DNA of 56,665 nt, from the IMG/VR virus record IMGVR_UViG_3300010370_000044, positions 1 through 56,665 of that record. One strand, written 5' to 3'. Below the pieces are notes generated by a model, which searched no databases, was not told where the DNA came from, and was given only the letters and a program-made list of their open reading frames with translations. The translations under genes were made by a program, and so were the position numbers. Positions 19,895 through 27,391 of the stretch are shown piece by piece. This DNA comes from a virus. Numbering within the stretch: the stretch's first letter is position 1; each line of letters begins with the position of its first letter.

Positions 19895-19900
19895 CCTATT

Positions 19901-20872
19901 ATGGCACTGTTAGACTTATACATATCCAATCTTACTGCTACGCCGGGAGGTCAGCCTGCTGGCGCCCCAGCTTCGAATACACCTCCGCCAGAAAATGGCG
20001 AGAAGAAGCTTGTCAGAAAGTATGCAACAACTGTACTCCCGGGAGGGAAGAAGACTCTTATTGACGTATCTAAGGAGGTTGCAAAGAATCTGAATCTCGA
20101 CCCCAATATGCTTGCCAGTAGCGCTCTTGTAGAGGGCGTTAATTTGATGTTTAATCCCAAAAATAAGATGATGGGAAGCGGGCTGGACTGGGCATCTGAT
20201 GCATATTATACGGCCGGAGAGCGTGGTCAGCTTGATATTAATAAGTACCCAGTTGACGCGTTCTATTACGCCGGTCTTGACAATTTTGGTAATATGGTTG
20301 AAGGGCTCAAGAAGAAAGGGTACCTGTCAAAGGACATGGACTTTGCAGTATACCCTGCTTGGAATGAGTCTGTAGAAAGGTCCATCAACAAATATGTGAA
20401 AGATAAGAATCTGATCAAGACCGCATACGAGGGCAAAGGTGAGGAAAGATTTAAGGCCATGGATCAGATCAATGAAATACTTGCAAAGTATGGCATAAAG
20501 CCAAACCAGACTGTTGCATTTAAGAATCCTGAAGATATGATCGCTGCAAAGGGCGCTTGGCTTCGCGACATGTCTGATCAGGTTGATGCATACGCAGCCA
20601 AGAAAAAGGTGAAGCTCACTCCCGAAGAAAAGAATTATCTGATCATGTCAGGATATAACGGAGGTCCGGGCACAATGCAAGGACTGATTAATGACATGGC
20701 TGCTGGCGTAAAGAATATCACCAAGGTTGGTGGGAAGAACAGGGCCGCACATACACATGTCAAAAAGAGAATGGACTATATGGGGTATATGACAGATATG
20801 TACTCTAGCCCATTCCCACAGCAGGGATCACTTCAGCAGACTGTTGGAGGAGCTCCGATGAACAACCAGTAA
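19901..20872 (+). CDS. Virion-associated lytic transglycosylase-like protein
   Basis: A 323-aa protein with a proline-rich start. ASSALVEGVNL (about residues 66-76) fits the catalytic Glu region, and IMSGYNGGPGTMQGLI (about 245-260) fits the conserved 'YN.G.G' block of lysozyme-like/SLT folds. Such proteins locally open peptidoglycan during DNA entry. ATG 19901 is preferred to the upstream TTG. It ends exactly where the convergent CAP gene ends. The family call is by motif; exact bond specificity is unknown. Confidence 0.72.
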   Translation: MALLDLYISNLTATPGGQPAGAPASNTPPPENGEKKLVRKYATTVLPGGKKTLIDVSKEVAKNLNLDPNMLASSALVEGVNLMFNPKNKMMGSGLDWASDAYYTAGERGQLDINKYPVDAFYYAGLDNFGNMVEGLKKKGYLSKDMDFAVYPAWNESVERSINKYVKDKNLIKTAYEGKGEERFKAMDQINEILAKYGIKPNQTVAFKNPEDMIAAKGAWLRDMSDQVDAYAAKKKVKLTPEEKNYLIMSGYNGGPGTMQGLINDMAAGVKNITKVGGKNRAAHTHVKKRMDYMGYMTDMYSSPFPQQGSLQQTVGGAPMNNQ

Positions 20873-21379
20873 TTATTCTCTGGCGAACCAGACGGTTGCT
20901 ACACCTTTGTATATGGAAACGCCAATTCGTTTCCATCTAGTCCATCCCCTTTCTACTATTAGATTATCATGCGCTGACGAAGACTTCCATCCGTTTAGCG
21001 CACAATTTGCATTACACGGATCGTCTTTGGGATCGTGCATGTGAGCTATCTCAAATCCGTCGGCTTTCATTCCTAGCAATTCTTTAGGCTTATCCCACAT
21101 TATGTATGCGTTATCCCTACTGTTTACACAACCGCCTGTCCAGAACTTTGACTCAGACCAGCTGTGCATGCTACAGTTAACGTCTCTGAATTTCATGTGG
21201 AAGTATATGTCCATTGAATGGATGTGTGCCACATAAGATAGGGAGTCGCAGTACGCAACTGGCGGTAGGTTTTTTGTTGCTCGGTATTTGTTAATCTCGT
21301 TGAATAGTATCGTCTCCTCCTTTGACCGTTCGTGTAGTGTGTCTGTCGCAAATATCGCAGCGATAAATAGTATTGTCAT
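20873..21379 (-). CDS. Secreted CAP/SCP-domain protein
   Basis: A 168-aa protein with a short hydrophobic N-terminus (ILFIAAIFA) that could be a signal peptide. LFNEINKYRA, an early YVAHIHSMD His, a central MHSWSES, EIAHMHDPK and a final RIGVSIYKGVATVWFA strand follow the order of CAP (cysteine-rich secretory/SCP) domains, with four or more cysteines. It is the last gene of the leftward early operon and overlaps the preceding small gene by 89 bp. Role in a phage unknown: possibly envelope modification in the lysogen. Confidence 0.8.
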   Translation of the reverse strand: MTILFIAAIFATDTLHERSKEETILFNEINKYRATKNLPPVAYCDSLSYVAHIHSMDIYFHMKFRDVNCSMHSWSESKFWTGGCVNSRDNAYIMWDKPKELLGMKADGFEIAHMHDPKDDPCNANCALNGWKSSSAHDNLIVERGWTRWKRIGVSIYKGVATVWFARE

Positions 21380-21497
21380 TGATTAAGTTTTCAAGTTTAT
21401 TTAATAGTTGACCGACTACAATGCCGATCTTCAGGCTGTCTCCAGTCTCAATTGTTTGAGCAAGTGATACGTATATTTTTTTTAGCTCCTCTTTCAT
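21291..21497 (-). CDS. Small protein with C-terminal CxxC
   Basis: A 68-aa protein: amphipathic helices (LKKIYVSLAQTIETGDSL, VVGQLLNKLENLIND) followed by YRCDICDRH. It is linked to the upstream kinase gene by a 4-bp overlap, which supports it. Its last 89 bp overlap the CAP gene in another frame; either both are real or one start is mispredicted. Confidence 0.6.
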   Translation of the reverse strand: MKEELKKIYVSLAQTIETGDSLKIGIVVGQLLNKLENLINDNTIYRCDICDRHTTRTVKGGDDTIQRD

Positions 21498-22156
21498 ATT
21501 ATCTTTTTAAATACTACTTCTGTTGTTAATCGCAGGCATTCCAGATCTGAATTGTTCATGATCTTGTAGTCGAATTTCCAGTTATCCAGCGCCGTCTCTG
21601 ACGGGTGTCCATTGACTGGTCCAACACCGGGCCTATCAACTCTAACTATCACACCTCCCATCTCCTTTATAGCTTGTGCTTCGTTTGGAAACCGGCAGTC
21701 TGTGATCACCCAGTTCGGGTAGACTGTCTTGTTCTTTTCAAAATCATGAGTGCTAACATAATCAGACATAAGAGCATTGACCCAAGCGTTTGGGTGAAGT
21801 CCATCCCTGATGGCGTCTGTTCCCAATTTCTGCAGCATATCACGAACTGTCATCGGCTCCTCACCGTCCTCGTTGATTGTCCACCAGCATCTGGGTAGTG
21901 CACTCTTCTTTACGCTCTGGCTGTCTAGAGCATCTACCGGTATACCTGTTAACATACTGGCGAACTCCTTTAGTTTACCAGAGAAGCGTTTAATCTTCCA
22001 CTTGGACTGATACTCCATCCAACCTTGATGGTGGTAGATGTTTTCGAATATCTCATCTATAGGCATGTTGCCGGTATTGTTGCAATTAATTAGCTGGATC
22101 ATGTGTGCCACGGCGTCCTTGCCGGAACCAGCGTAACCAGATAGTGCTATGATCAT
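21494..22156 (-). CDS. Deoxynucleoside monophosphate kinase
   Basis: A 220-aa P-loop kinase. The Walker A GYAGSGKD (residues 7-14), a TVRDMLQKLGTDAIRDGLHPNAW block and a WVITDCRFPNEAQAI strand-loop are hallmarks of phage dNMP kinases, which phosphorylate dNMPs to dNDPs to feed phage DNA synthesis. It overlaps both neighbours by 4 bp in the leftward early operon, consistent with an early replication role. Confidence 0.93.
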   Translation of the reverse strand: MIIALSGYAGSGKDAVAHMIQLINCNNTGNMPIDEIFENIYHHQGWMEYQSKWKIKRFSGKLKEFASMLTGIPVDALDSQSVKKSALPRCWWTINEDGEEPMTVRDMLQKLGTDAIRDGLHPNAWVNALMSDYVSTHDFEKNKTVYPNWVITDCRFPNEAQAIKEMGGVIVRVDRPGVGPVNGHPSETALDNWKFDYKIMNNSDLECLRLTTEVVFKKII

Positions 22157-22455
22157 ATTGATTTGATGGTTTTAGTTTGACGGAATTCCATTTTCTCTTG
22201 GTAGTTTACCAGCAGTAGCGCCAGAAGTTCATCTGCTTCATGGTAAGCCATATTGAATTCGTTGTCACCATGATTGATGACGATGCCGTTACCGTCATCC
22301 TTCAGTGACGCAACTTCTTCACCGGGCGATTCCCATTCAGAACTTTCTGATCTGTACAGCGTGTATTCAACGCCGCCTTTAATATTCAAATCAATGTCAT
22401 ACTCATGTGAGTCGACGGGTCCATTGATGTTTTTGTTGATCCATACTTGTATCAT
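22153..22455 (-). CDS. Hypothetical acidic early protein
   Basis: A 100-aa protein starting MIQVWINKNI; this ATG lies just after the preceding gene's stop. Acidic, with beta-type N-terminal sequence and a C-terminal helix (ADELLALLLVNYQEKM). No family recognised. It overlaps the kinase start by 4 bp. Confidence 0.7.
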   Translation of the reverse strand: MIQVWINKNINGPVDSHEYDIDLNIKGGVEYTLYRSESSEWESPGEEVASLKDDGNGIVINHGDNEFNMAYHEADELLALLLVNYQEKMEFRQTKTIKSI

Positions 22456-22456
22456 A

Positions 22457-22642
22457 TTATCTGTTTTTTGTTGGTGTACGAATTGCGGTTGCGGATACCT
22501 TCTCAACCTTGATGAGAGTTAGCTCCCCCGTGCAGGCGGGACATTTGAACTTCTTCTTGTGCAGGTCCGAGTCCCATACATATTCGGTAAGCTCGGCGCC
22601 ACACTTACACTTGTACTTGCGTGGTGATAATTTATTTGCCAT
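22457..22642 (-). CDS. Small zinc-ribbon protein
   Basis: A 61-aa protein with two metal-binding knuckles, CKCGAE and CPACTG, separated by about 20 residues: a compact zinc ribbon. ATG 22642 (MANKLSPRKY) overlaps the previous gene by 11 bp. Small ribbons of this type often bind nucleic acid or modulate polymerases; function here is unknown. Confidence 0.75.
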   Translation of the reverse strand: MANKLSPRKYKCKCGAELTEYVWDSDLHKKKFKCPACTGELTLIKVEKVSATAIRTPTKNR

Positions 22643-22877
22643 ATGTTTCGTTGTAGTATTGTTCAAATGTCATAAAAGCTTTTTCTTCAAATCTTGGATG
22701 TGCATCATCATACAACCACGATTCAGCAATAGCTTGCTCTTGTCCTGCTGAAAAAGCATCCTTCTTCTGCTCTTCCTCCATTGCTTTGGCTTGTTGAAGA
22801 GCATCAAAAGCCGAACGTTTTATTGTCCATTCTAATGGTATTTGGTCGAATAACCATTCTACTGCTGTTTGTTTCAT
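22632..22877 (-). CDS. Conserved small phage protein (MKQTAVEWL family)
   Basis: An 81-aa protein. The start MKQTAVEWL, a helix QQAKAMEEEQKKDAFSAGQEQ and the end FEQYYNETYGK are typical of a small family frequent in Bacteroidota phages and of unknown function. The gene at 32588-32761 encodes a shorter protein with the same helix-then-YFNQTF ending, so the family is present twice here. Confidence 0.82.
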   Translation of the reverse strand: MKQTAVEWLFDQIPLEWTIKRSAFDALQQAKAMEEEQKKDAFSAGQEQAIAESWLYDDAHPRFEEKAFMTFEQYYNETYGK

Positions 22878-22889
22878 AGTTTATTTGTT

Positions 22890-23063
22890 TTAATCTTCAA
22901 TTAATGTAAGTGATATTCCAACAGAGAGAATAATCCATATACAAATAAGCATAAGTCTACCTTCAAATTTCCAATTTCTAAAATCCAATTCAAGGGATAA
23001 AAAAATACCTATTAGATAAAGGAGTATAAAGAGAAGTACTGATAGTAATATTTTCTTTTTCAT
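22890..23063 (-). CDS. Small two-helix membrane protein
   Basis: A 57-aa protein with two hydrophobic helices (ILLSVLLFILLYLIGIFL and LMLICIWIILSVGISL) joined by a short charged loop. ATG 23063 lies 15 nt after the tRNA-like element at 23079. Function unknown; possibly superinfection exclusion or an inner-membrane modulator, by analogy with other early phage membrane peptides. Confidence 0.7.
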   Translation of the reverse strand: MKKKILLSVLLFILLYLIGIFLSLELDFRNWKFEGRLMLICIWIILSVGISLTLIED

Positions 23064-23078
23064 ATTATTTGTTTTAGT

Positions 23079-23187
23079 AGTCAGGACAGGATTCGAACCT
23101 GTATGATGTAAACTTTGCAAGCAACCTAATCTTTGATTCAAGGCATTACATCTTACACATTAGCGTCTATCATTCCGCCACCTGACT
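23079..23187 (-). tRNA. Atypical class II tRNA-like element (T1)
   Basis: 109 nt. Acceptor AGTCAGG/CCTGACT (7 bp); a TGGCGGAAT...AGACGC D-arm like tRNA-Leu; a perfect T-arm ACAGG-TTCGAAT-CCTGT. Between them are about 60 nt that do not form a normal anticodon arm: the best fit has an A-A mismatch and wobble pairs, while GATGTAA/TTACATC forms a long extra arm. The D-loop lacks the usual GG. It lies between a stop codon and an ATG 15 nt downstream. A decoding tRNA is doubtful; an mRNA-leader tRNA mimic is my preferred reading. Confidence 0.6.
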
Positions 23188-23219
23188 ATTTATTTTAATT
23201 GTGGGAAGTGGTGTCATTA

Positions 23220-23483
23220 TTAAGATAGCTTCTTCAACCACTTTTTAGTAGCCTGACTTGGATCTTTTACGTACTCAGTGATAGCCGCCAGTGCATCTGC
23301 TGACGAGGCGAACGGTATCTTCTTGCACCCTATTGTAACTACGCACCCAATAGACAGCCAATTTATGTTGATGACGTGCTCCTGTAGTAGACGCTGCTTT
23401 TCCTGTTCAGGAGTTAACTCCACTGGGTCTGGACGATTAATTGTTAATGTTTTACCTGTGTTAGCGATAATCATGTTATCCAT
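23220..23483 (-). CDS. Hypothetical early protein
   Basis: An 87-aa protein: a beta-type start, a charged helix (TPEQEKQRLLQEHV) and a compact C-terminus (ADALAAITEYVKDPSQATKKWLKKL). No family recognised. ATG 23483 lies 16 nt after the tRNA-like element T2. Confidence 0.7.
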   Translation of the reverse strand: MDNMIIANTGKTLTINRPDPVELTPEQEKQRLLQEHVININWLSIGCVVTIGCKKIPFASSADALAAITEYVKDPSQATKKWLKKLS

Positions 23484-23499
23484 AGTTGTTTGTTTTAGT

Positions 23500-23565
23500 A
23501 GTCAGGGCGGGTCCTGCCCCCGCACCTCACACCTCAGTGTGCGCTCTACATTGAGCTACCTGACT
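23500..23565 (-). ncRNA. Degenerate tRNA-like element (T2)
   Basis: 66 nt with the same acceptor as T1 (AGTCAGG/CCTGACT). D-arm GCTC-AATGTA-GAGC recalls TAGCTC...GAGC of ordinary tRNAs but lacks the GG. The middle stem CACAC/GTGTG closes only four bases, and the T-arm GCGGG-GGCAGGA-CCCGC lacks the TTCRANY loop. It cannot decode. It sits 6 nt after one stop and 16 nt before the next ATG. Confidence 0.6.
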
Positions 23566-23571
23566 GGCCGT

Positions 23572-23787
23572 TTAGAACGGCAGCTTCTCTTCAGCTGGCT
23601 GTGCTGTGAACACCTGCAGGTAAGGCTTACCTTCCTTGCTCTTGCGCAGCGTTACGTTTACCCAACCCTTCTCATTCAGGTTGTCAGTAAGCTTCTTGAT
23701 GTCGTCGGCAGTAAAGCCAATACGGGTTTCCAACTCACCGAATTTGTTCGTCGCTTCGGTAGTGCGACCTACATAGATCTTCTCCAT
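23572..23787 (-). CDS. Hypothetical early protein
   Basis: A 71-aa protein (MEKIYVGRTTEATNKFGELE start) with alternating charged strands and a helix ADDIKKLTDNLNEKG, ending AEEKLPF. No family recognised; conserved-looking and basic-acidic balanced, possibly a small single-domain DNA-metabolism accessory. The upstream 46-aa gene ends 2 bp before it. Confidence 0.75.
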   Translation of the reverse strand: MEKIYVGRTTEATNKFGELETRIGFTADDIKKLTDNLNEKGWVNVTLRKSKEGKPYLQVFTAQPAEEKLPF

Positions 23788-23789
23788 GT

Positions 23790-23930
23790 TTACTTGATTT
23801 TGATGTTAAGTGTATAAATAAAAAGTCCTAGTTCGATGTCGAGCTCTTTGAGCTTCTTGTGAAATGCAACTACTAACACTGGGAACAGGAAGTAGTCGGT
23901 GTGCTTTTCTGTGGTGGTGGTGATTGTCAT
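23790..23930 (-). CDS. Very small protein
   Basis: A 46-aa protein with four threonines near the start and a helix around FHKKLKELDIEL. Support comes from gene packing: its ATG overlaps the preceding stop by 4 bp and its stop is 2 bp before the next ATG. Function unknown. Confidence 0.6.
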   Translation of the reverse strand: MTITTTTEKHTDYFLFPVLVVAFHKKLKELDIELGLFIYTLNIKIK

Positions 23931-24148
23931 ATGGTTGGGTTTAACTTTTCTCCATTCGATGGGTTACCGTATACCTTGATGTCGTTCTGGTCTACCGTTC
24001 TCAGCAGGCCGGTGTGGTAGAACTTCACAATGAACTGTGGGTTTGAGTGGATGCTACCTGCGATCATGAACAGCGCCACACCATAGCCAAGATCTTTGAC
24101 CTCGACGTCGAAGGGATTGAGGATCTCGTGGATGGTTTGTACTATCAT
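23927..24148 (-). CDS. Hypothetical early protein
   Basis: A 73-aa soluble protein with an N-terminal helix (IVQTIHEILNPFDVE) and beta-type remainder (YGVALFMIAGS). It overlaps both neighbours by 4 bp. No family recognised. Confidence 0.75.
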   Translation of the reverse strand: MIVQTIHEILNPFDVEVKDLGYGVALFMIAGSIHSNPQFIVKFYHTGLLRTVDQNDIKVYGNPSNGEKLNPTI

Positions 24149-24489
24149 AGGATCTTGTTTGAGGTTAGCATTTGAACCAGCTCTTTGAAGTCTTCAATAC
24201 TCATGGCGACAACAGTGCCTTGGCGATTACGCTTGTGGAACACGACGTTGTAGTTCTCATCCTGTGGCATTTCACTCAATACCTTGTGCATACTGCCGAG
24301 ATTCTCTACGGCTTTGCACTGTACATTGAATGGTTCGGTGAAGCACAGATCGATACCTTGATCGTCTTTGTTCTTTGACTCAGATCGGGAGCTCACGCAC
24401 TTCTCATATCCGAGCTCTCTAAAAAAGTCCCGGATCTGAAGCTCGAAGCTGTGTCCCTTCACTCTCGCTGATCGTCCTCTTGTTGCCAT
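24145..24489 (-). CDS. Holliday-junction-resolvase-like PD-(D/E)XK nuclease
   Basis: A 114-aa protein. KGHSFELQIRDFFRELGY, then a basic SSRSESKNKDD, then GIDLCF and NVQCKAVEN give the E...D...(Q)xK order of the PD-(D/E)XK fold in small archaeal/phage resolvases. It would cut branched DNA before packaging or in recombination. It shares the operon with the YqaJ exonuclease and the annealase, so a recombination role fits. Confidence 0.8.
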   Translation of the reverse strand: MATRGRSARVKGHSFELQIRDFFRELGYEKCVSSRSESKNKDDQGIDLCFTEPFNVQCKAVENLGSMHKVLSEMPQDENYNVVFHKRNRQGTVVAMSIEDFKELVQMLTSNKIL

Positions 24490-24772
24490 ACTTGTATAAT
24501 CTTTTAAGTCTTATCAATTCAACTATCGTATCCCATTCCATTGTGGGGTGGAAGACAGTTTTATAGAACTTGTTTGGGTGAGTCGGGCTGACCATAAGCA
24601 TCTCAATGCCGGGTGCCACATCGTCTTCTGTTGCCAGCTCGGGGGTACAGTCTTCATTGACCAACCTCCACTCCCCCTTGTATGTACCCCATACCAGCTC
24701 ATAAATTTCCGGCTTCGATGAGCTTACCGTAGTCGACCGGCTGGTGGATGAACTTCGTTTTGTCCGTGCCAT
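24419..24772 (-). CDS. Hypothetical early protein
   Basis: A 117-aa protein with a Ser/Thr/Lys-rich start that overlaps the primase-helicase end by 74 bp, then a folded-looking domain (YELVWGTYKGEWRLVNEDC, KFYKTVFHPTMEWDTIVELIRLKRL). The true start may be internal but no good ATG is available. It overlaps the resolvase gene by 71 bp. Function unknown. Confidence 0.65.
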   Translation of the reverse strand: MARTKRSSSTSRSTTVSSSKPEIYELVWGTYKGEWRLVNEDCTPELATEDDVAPGIEMLMVSPTHPNKFYKTVFHPTMEWDTIVELIRLKRLYKYGNKRTISESEGTQLRASDPGLF

Positions 24773-26417
24773 CGTTTACTTTTTGGGTTGAGAAATACCT
24801 TGACGTGCAGACATCGTATCGGAAGTAGTCGATAGACTCCTGACCAGAGAAGCGGAAGCGGATCTTCCAGAAGTGGATCTCGGTCTGGTTGGTCTCCCGG
24901 TTACGGTACACCGTGATGCCTACGTCGGGGGCGTTGTAGTAGTGGGAGCTGTCGCCTACGTCGTATCCGGTTGGGACTTCGTACACAGCCTGCTTTACCT
25001 TGGTGAGTTTCTTGGGGTGGGCTACCAGCCAGATGTGGATGCCGTGCTCGCGGGCGAATGCCCTGAGGTCCCGCATCATGTTGCCGATCTGGTTGTGCCT
25101 GTTCTCCCCAGACCCGGCGATCTGCCGCTCCACCGTGCTCATGTTATCGATCACCAGACCCCTGATCCCGTGGCGCTTGACCATCTCCTCGGCCTTGGCC
25201 ATGATGGCCTCCACCGTAGAGTCGTTCTCAGACAGCTTGTAGTACTTAAAATGCTCGTTAAGGAACGGGGTGGCTTCCTCTACCTCATCTCTGGAGATAC
25301 GGGCGCAATTGGGCGCAGAAAAGAAACTACGGCCTGTCCTGATGGATAGCAGATCTGTCATGGCGAAGGTGGCGCTGGCCTCCTCAGCCGAGTATACTAG
25401 GTATGACCATCCGTGCCGGTCCGCCAGTCTGACCAGAATGTTCTTGAGCCATGTGGTCTTACCGTGTCCGGGGATACCGGTGATCAGGGTGACCATACCG
25501 GGATGCCATTGGAAGTGCTCATCCAGATTCTCAAACCCTGTGTCGTAGCCCTGCGGATACCCCTGATCCCACAGCTGGGTCAGTTCGCTGGCCGTTACCA
25601 CGTCTATCCCGTCCACCGGGAATGGCTCTGCGTTGTGGTAGCACTCGACCAGCTTGGCCGGACCGTGCTTAAGCATGGTGTCGTTGGCGTCCTTCTCTGG
25701 TAGGTTGATGATCCAGCAGTTGGACTTGCCCAGCCTTCGGGCCAGCTCGTTTCTCAGGGCAATACCCGGTTCGTCGTTGTCTGTGCACAGGTAGATGCGC
25801 TTGCCTTCCAAGTACGGGAGCATATCCTCTAGCCATTCCAGCTTTTGGTTCCCCTTACTGGCTCCGTTCGGTACGCTGACTGCGGTCTTTACTCCAGACT
25901 CATAAAACGCAAGAGCATCGATCTCCCCTTCCGTAATAACCAACTCAGAGTCTGAATTATCGCTTGCAACGTCAATGCCGTAAAGGCTAAGCATAGCGCC
26001 AGACACAAGCTTAAACCTCTTCTGAGAATCGCGGTACTTGATGTTAACCAATTGTCCATTTAGAAAGTAATTAAAGTTTACGCATCGGGTTTCTTTGTCG
26101 CCCATGAACTCGACAGACTCTGTTATCTTATAGCGCAGTAGGGTTTGATTCGATATCCCCCGAGCTGCAAACCAGTCTATCACTGGCTGAGATAAAGTCT
26201 TGAGTTCACTGACTACAGGTGTGTACTCCTTCTTAGTCTTGACGGTGCCGGTCCAGCCGCAGTTGTGGCAGTTCCATATACCCTCCTCGACATTCACAGA
26301 CAGGCACGGGTCTGCCTTGTGCTTGCGTGTTGCGGAGCACTTGGGGCAGGTGGTCTTCACGTCTCCGTTAGAACCGGTCCTGATGTTTATGCCTAGGCGT
26401 TGGAGTTTTTGTAGCAT
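24699..26417 (-). CDS. Replicative primase-helicase (T7 gp4-like)
   Basis: A 572-aa fusion. An N-terminal zinc finger (CPKC...CHNC, about residues 21-55) for primase template recognition, a TOPRIM domain (LVITEGEIDAL near 163; LCTDNDEPG near 215), and a RecA/DnaB-type helicase with Walker A GIPGHGKT (near 317) and a VIDNMSTV Walker B-like strand. It unwinds and primes the phage replication fork. Gene order within the early operon is as expected. Confidence 0.95.
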   Translation of the reverse strand: MLQKLQRLGINIRTGSNGDVKTTCPKCSATRKHKADPCLSVNVEEGIWNCHNCGWTGTVKTKKEYTPVVSELKTLSQPVIDWFAARGISNQTLLRYKITESVEFMGDKETRCVNFNYFLNGQLVNIKYRDSQKRFKLVSGAMLSLYGIDVASDNSDSELVITEGEIDALAFYESGVKTAVSVPNGASKGNQKLEWLEDMLPYLEGKRIYLCTDNDEPGIALRNELARRLGKSNCWIINLPEKDANDTMLKHGPAKLVECYHNAEPFPVDGIDVVTASELTQLWDQGYPQGYDTGFENLDEHFQWHPGMVTLITGIPGHGKTTWLKNILVRLADRHGWSYLVYSAEEASATFAMTDLLSIRTGRSFFSAPNCARISRDEVEEATPFLNEHFKYYKLSENDSTVEAIMAKAEEMVKRHGIRGLVIDNMSTVERQIAGSGENRHNQIGNMMRDLRAFAREHGIHIWLVAHPKKLTKVKQAVYEVPTGYDVGDSSHYYNAPDVGITVYRNRETNQTEIHFWKIRFRFSGQESIDYFRYDVCTSRYFSTQKVNDGTDKTKFIHQPVDYGKLIEAGNL

Positions 26418-26605
26418 CTTTTGATATCTTTCTGGAGTGTTTTAAGTTTCTGATCGAGTTCAAATATTTGCTTCTTGAGATTGTCGGCACGCTCGTACGC
26501 CCGTCCCAGCTTTGCAATGAGCTCCTCTCTCTGTGTCTCGAGCTTGTCCTCCTTATCGAGTAGCTCTTTCTTTTTCTCTACTGATCCAATAATTGGTGGC
26601 GTCAT
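26393..26605 (-). CDS. Coiled-coil small protein
   Basis: A 70-aa protein, almost wholly one coiled coil (KKELLDKEDKLETQREELIA, then NLKKQIFELDQKLKTLQKDI). It overlaps the primase-helicase by 25 bp and the replication protein by 53 bp. Possibly an adaptor for the replisome; inferred from position only. Confidence 0.65.
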   Translation of the reverse strand: MTPPIIGSVEKKKELLDKEDKLETQREELIAKLGRAYERADNLKKQIFELDQKLKTLQKDIKRCYKNSNA

Positions 26606-26969
26606 CTAGGTATGTTTTAAATTTTTGAGTTGATCCGAATAATGTTGCTGGTCTGATATACTGGCGCATCTTTTCATCGTTGCCCCATGTTTCTTTTTTG
26701 TGCAGGATGACTGACTGAAACTGCTCGAACGTAGCCTGCGGGATGTGAGTGATGATGGTTCTTATCTTCAGGGTCTGGCTGTAGTGAGTACCGTTTACCT
26801 GATTGAAATAGTCCATCACTTTCTGCGCTAGGTCTACATCTTGGTATCCATCGATCTCTTCCTTGATTGAATTGTACTTAGTATCGTATTCAACCAATAG
26901 TTCGAGGGCAGTCAGTGCGTCACGCTTAGAGCTAAACTTCTTCAGAAAGGCCTTGGCTTCCGTATTCAT
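26553..26969 (-). CDS. Phage replication protein with conserved C-terminal domain (Phg_2220_C-like)
   Basis: A 138-aa protein. The stretch VMDYFNQVNGTHYSQTLK...ITHIPQATFEQFQSVILHK...W, with MRQYIRPATLFGS..FKTYL, is the pattern of the conserved phage C-terminal domain found at the end of replisome organiser proteins. Here it lacks the usual N-terminal winged helix, having only a short helical lead. ATG 26969 is chosen because an A-rich leader precedes it; 26996 is possible. Probably helps load the helicase. Confidence 0.85.
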   Translation of the reverse strand: MNTEAKAFLKKFSSKRDALTALELLVEYDTKYNSIKEEIDGYQDVDLAQKVMDYFNQVNGTHYSQTLKIRTIITHIPQATFEQFQSVILHKKETWGNDEKMRQYIRPATLFGSTQKFKTYLDDATNYWISREKERATR

Positions 26970-27150
26970 ACATGCTAGTTTTAATTGATTGCTCATGATA
27001 CCCAGCGGCCATTAGCAGTGCGGCGAACACATCAATGATATCATCTACATTGGTCTCATCCAACCTACCAACTGCCGTTTCTCGGCCAAGCGTCCCGTAT
27101 TCGTTCTCCCACTGGATCTTCTTTCCATAGTGGTTGATGGTAATCTTCAT
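26932..27150 (-). CDS. Hypothetical early protein
   Basis: A 72-aa protein (MKITINHYGKKIQW) with a beta-type start and a helix VDDIIDVFAALLMAAGYHE. This strand-then-helix plan is common in small phage proteins preceding replication genes. It overlaps its upstream neighbour by 86 bp and its downstream one by 38 bp. Function unknown. Confidence 0.72.
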   Translation of the reverse strand: MKITINHYGKKIQWENEYGTLGRETAVGRLDETNVDDIIDVFAALLMAAGYHEQSIKTSMYEYGSQGLSEEV

Positions 27151-27391
27151 AGTGCTTGAGTTTTACTTTATGAAAAAATAGATTTGGGTCTTTCCTGTTA
27201 CGCTCTGAGGTTACTTCGATATCTATCTTCAGTACCCGGCCGACTTCTGGTGCGGATCGATCGCCCCACAATTCTGCTCGGAGTACCTTTCCGTCGCCAA
27301 GCTCAAACAGGATGTGCTTGTATTTGTATACCTTGTCGTCAACCTCGAACGTCTTTTGTTCGCTGACGTCAACAACCTTTGCTTTAATCAT
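27065..27391 (-). CDS. Hypothetical protein, possible OB-fold
   Basis: A 108-aa beta-rich protein (IKAKVVDVSEQKTFEVD, KYKHILFELGDGKVLRAELWG, GRVLKIDIEVTSERNRKDPN) consistent with a small five-stranded barrel such as single-stranded DNA-binding proteins. That is inference from strand pattern and replication-gene context. It overlaps its downstream neighbour by 86 bp in another frame. Confidence 0.7.
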   Translation of the reverse strand: MIKAKVVDVSEQKTFEVDDKVYKYKHILFELGDGKVLRAELWGDRSAPEVGRVLKIDIEVTSERNRKDPNLFFHKVKLKHYEDYHQPLWKEDPVGERIRDAWPRNGSW

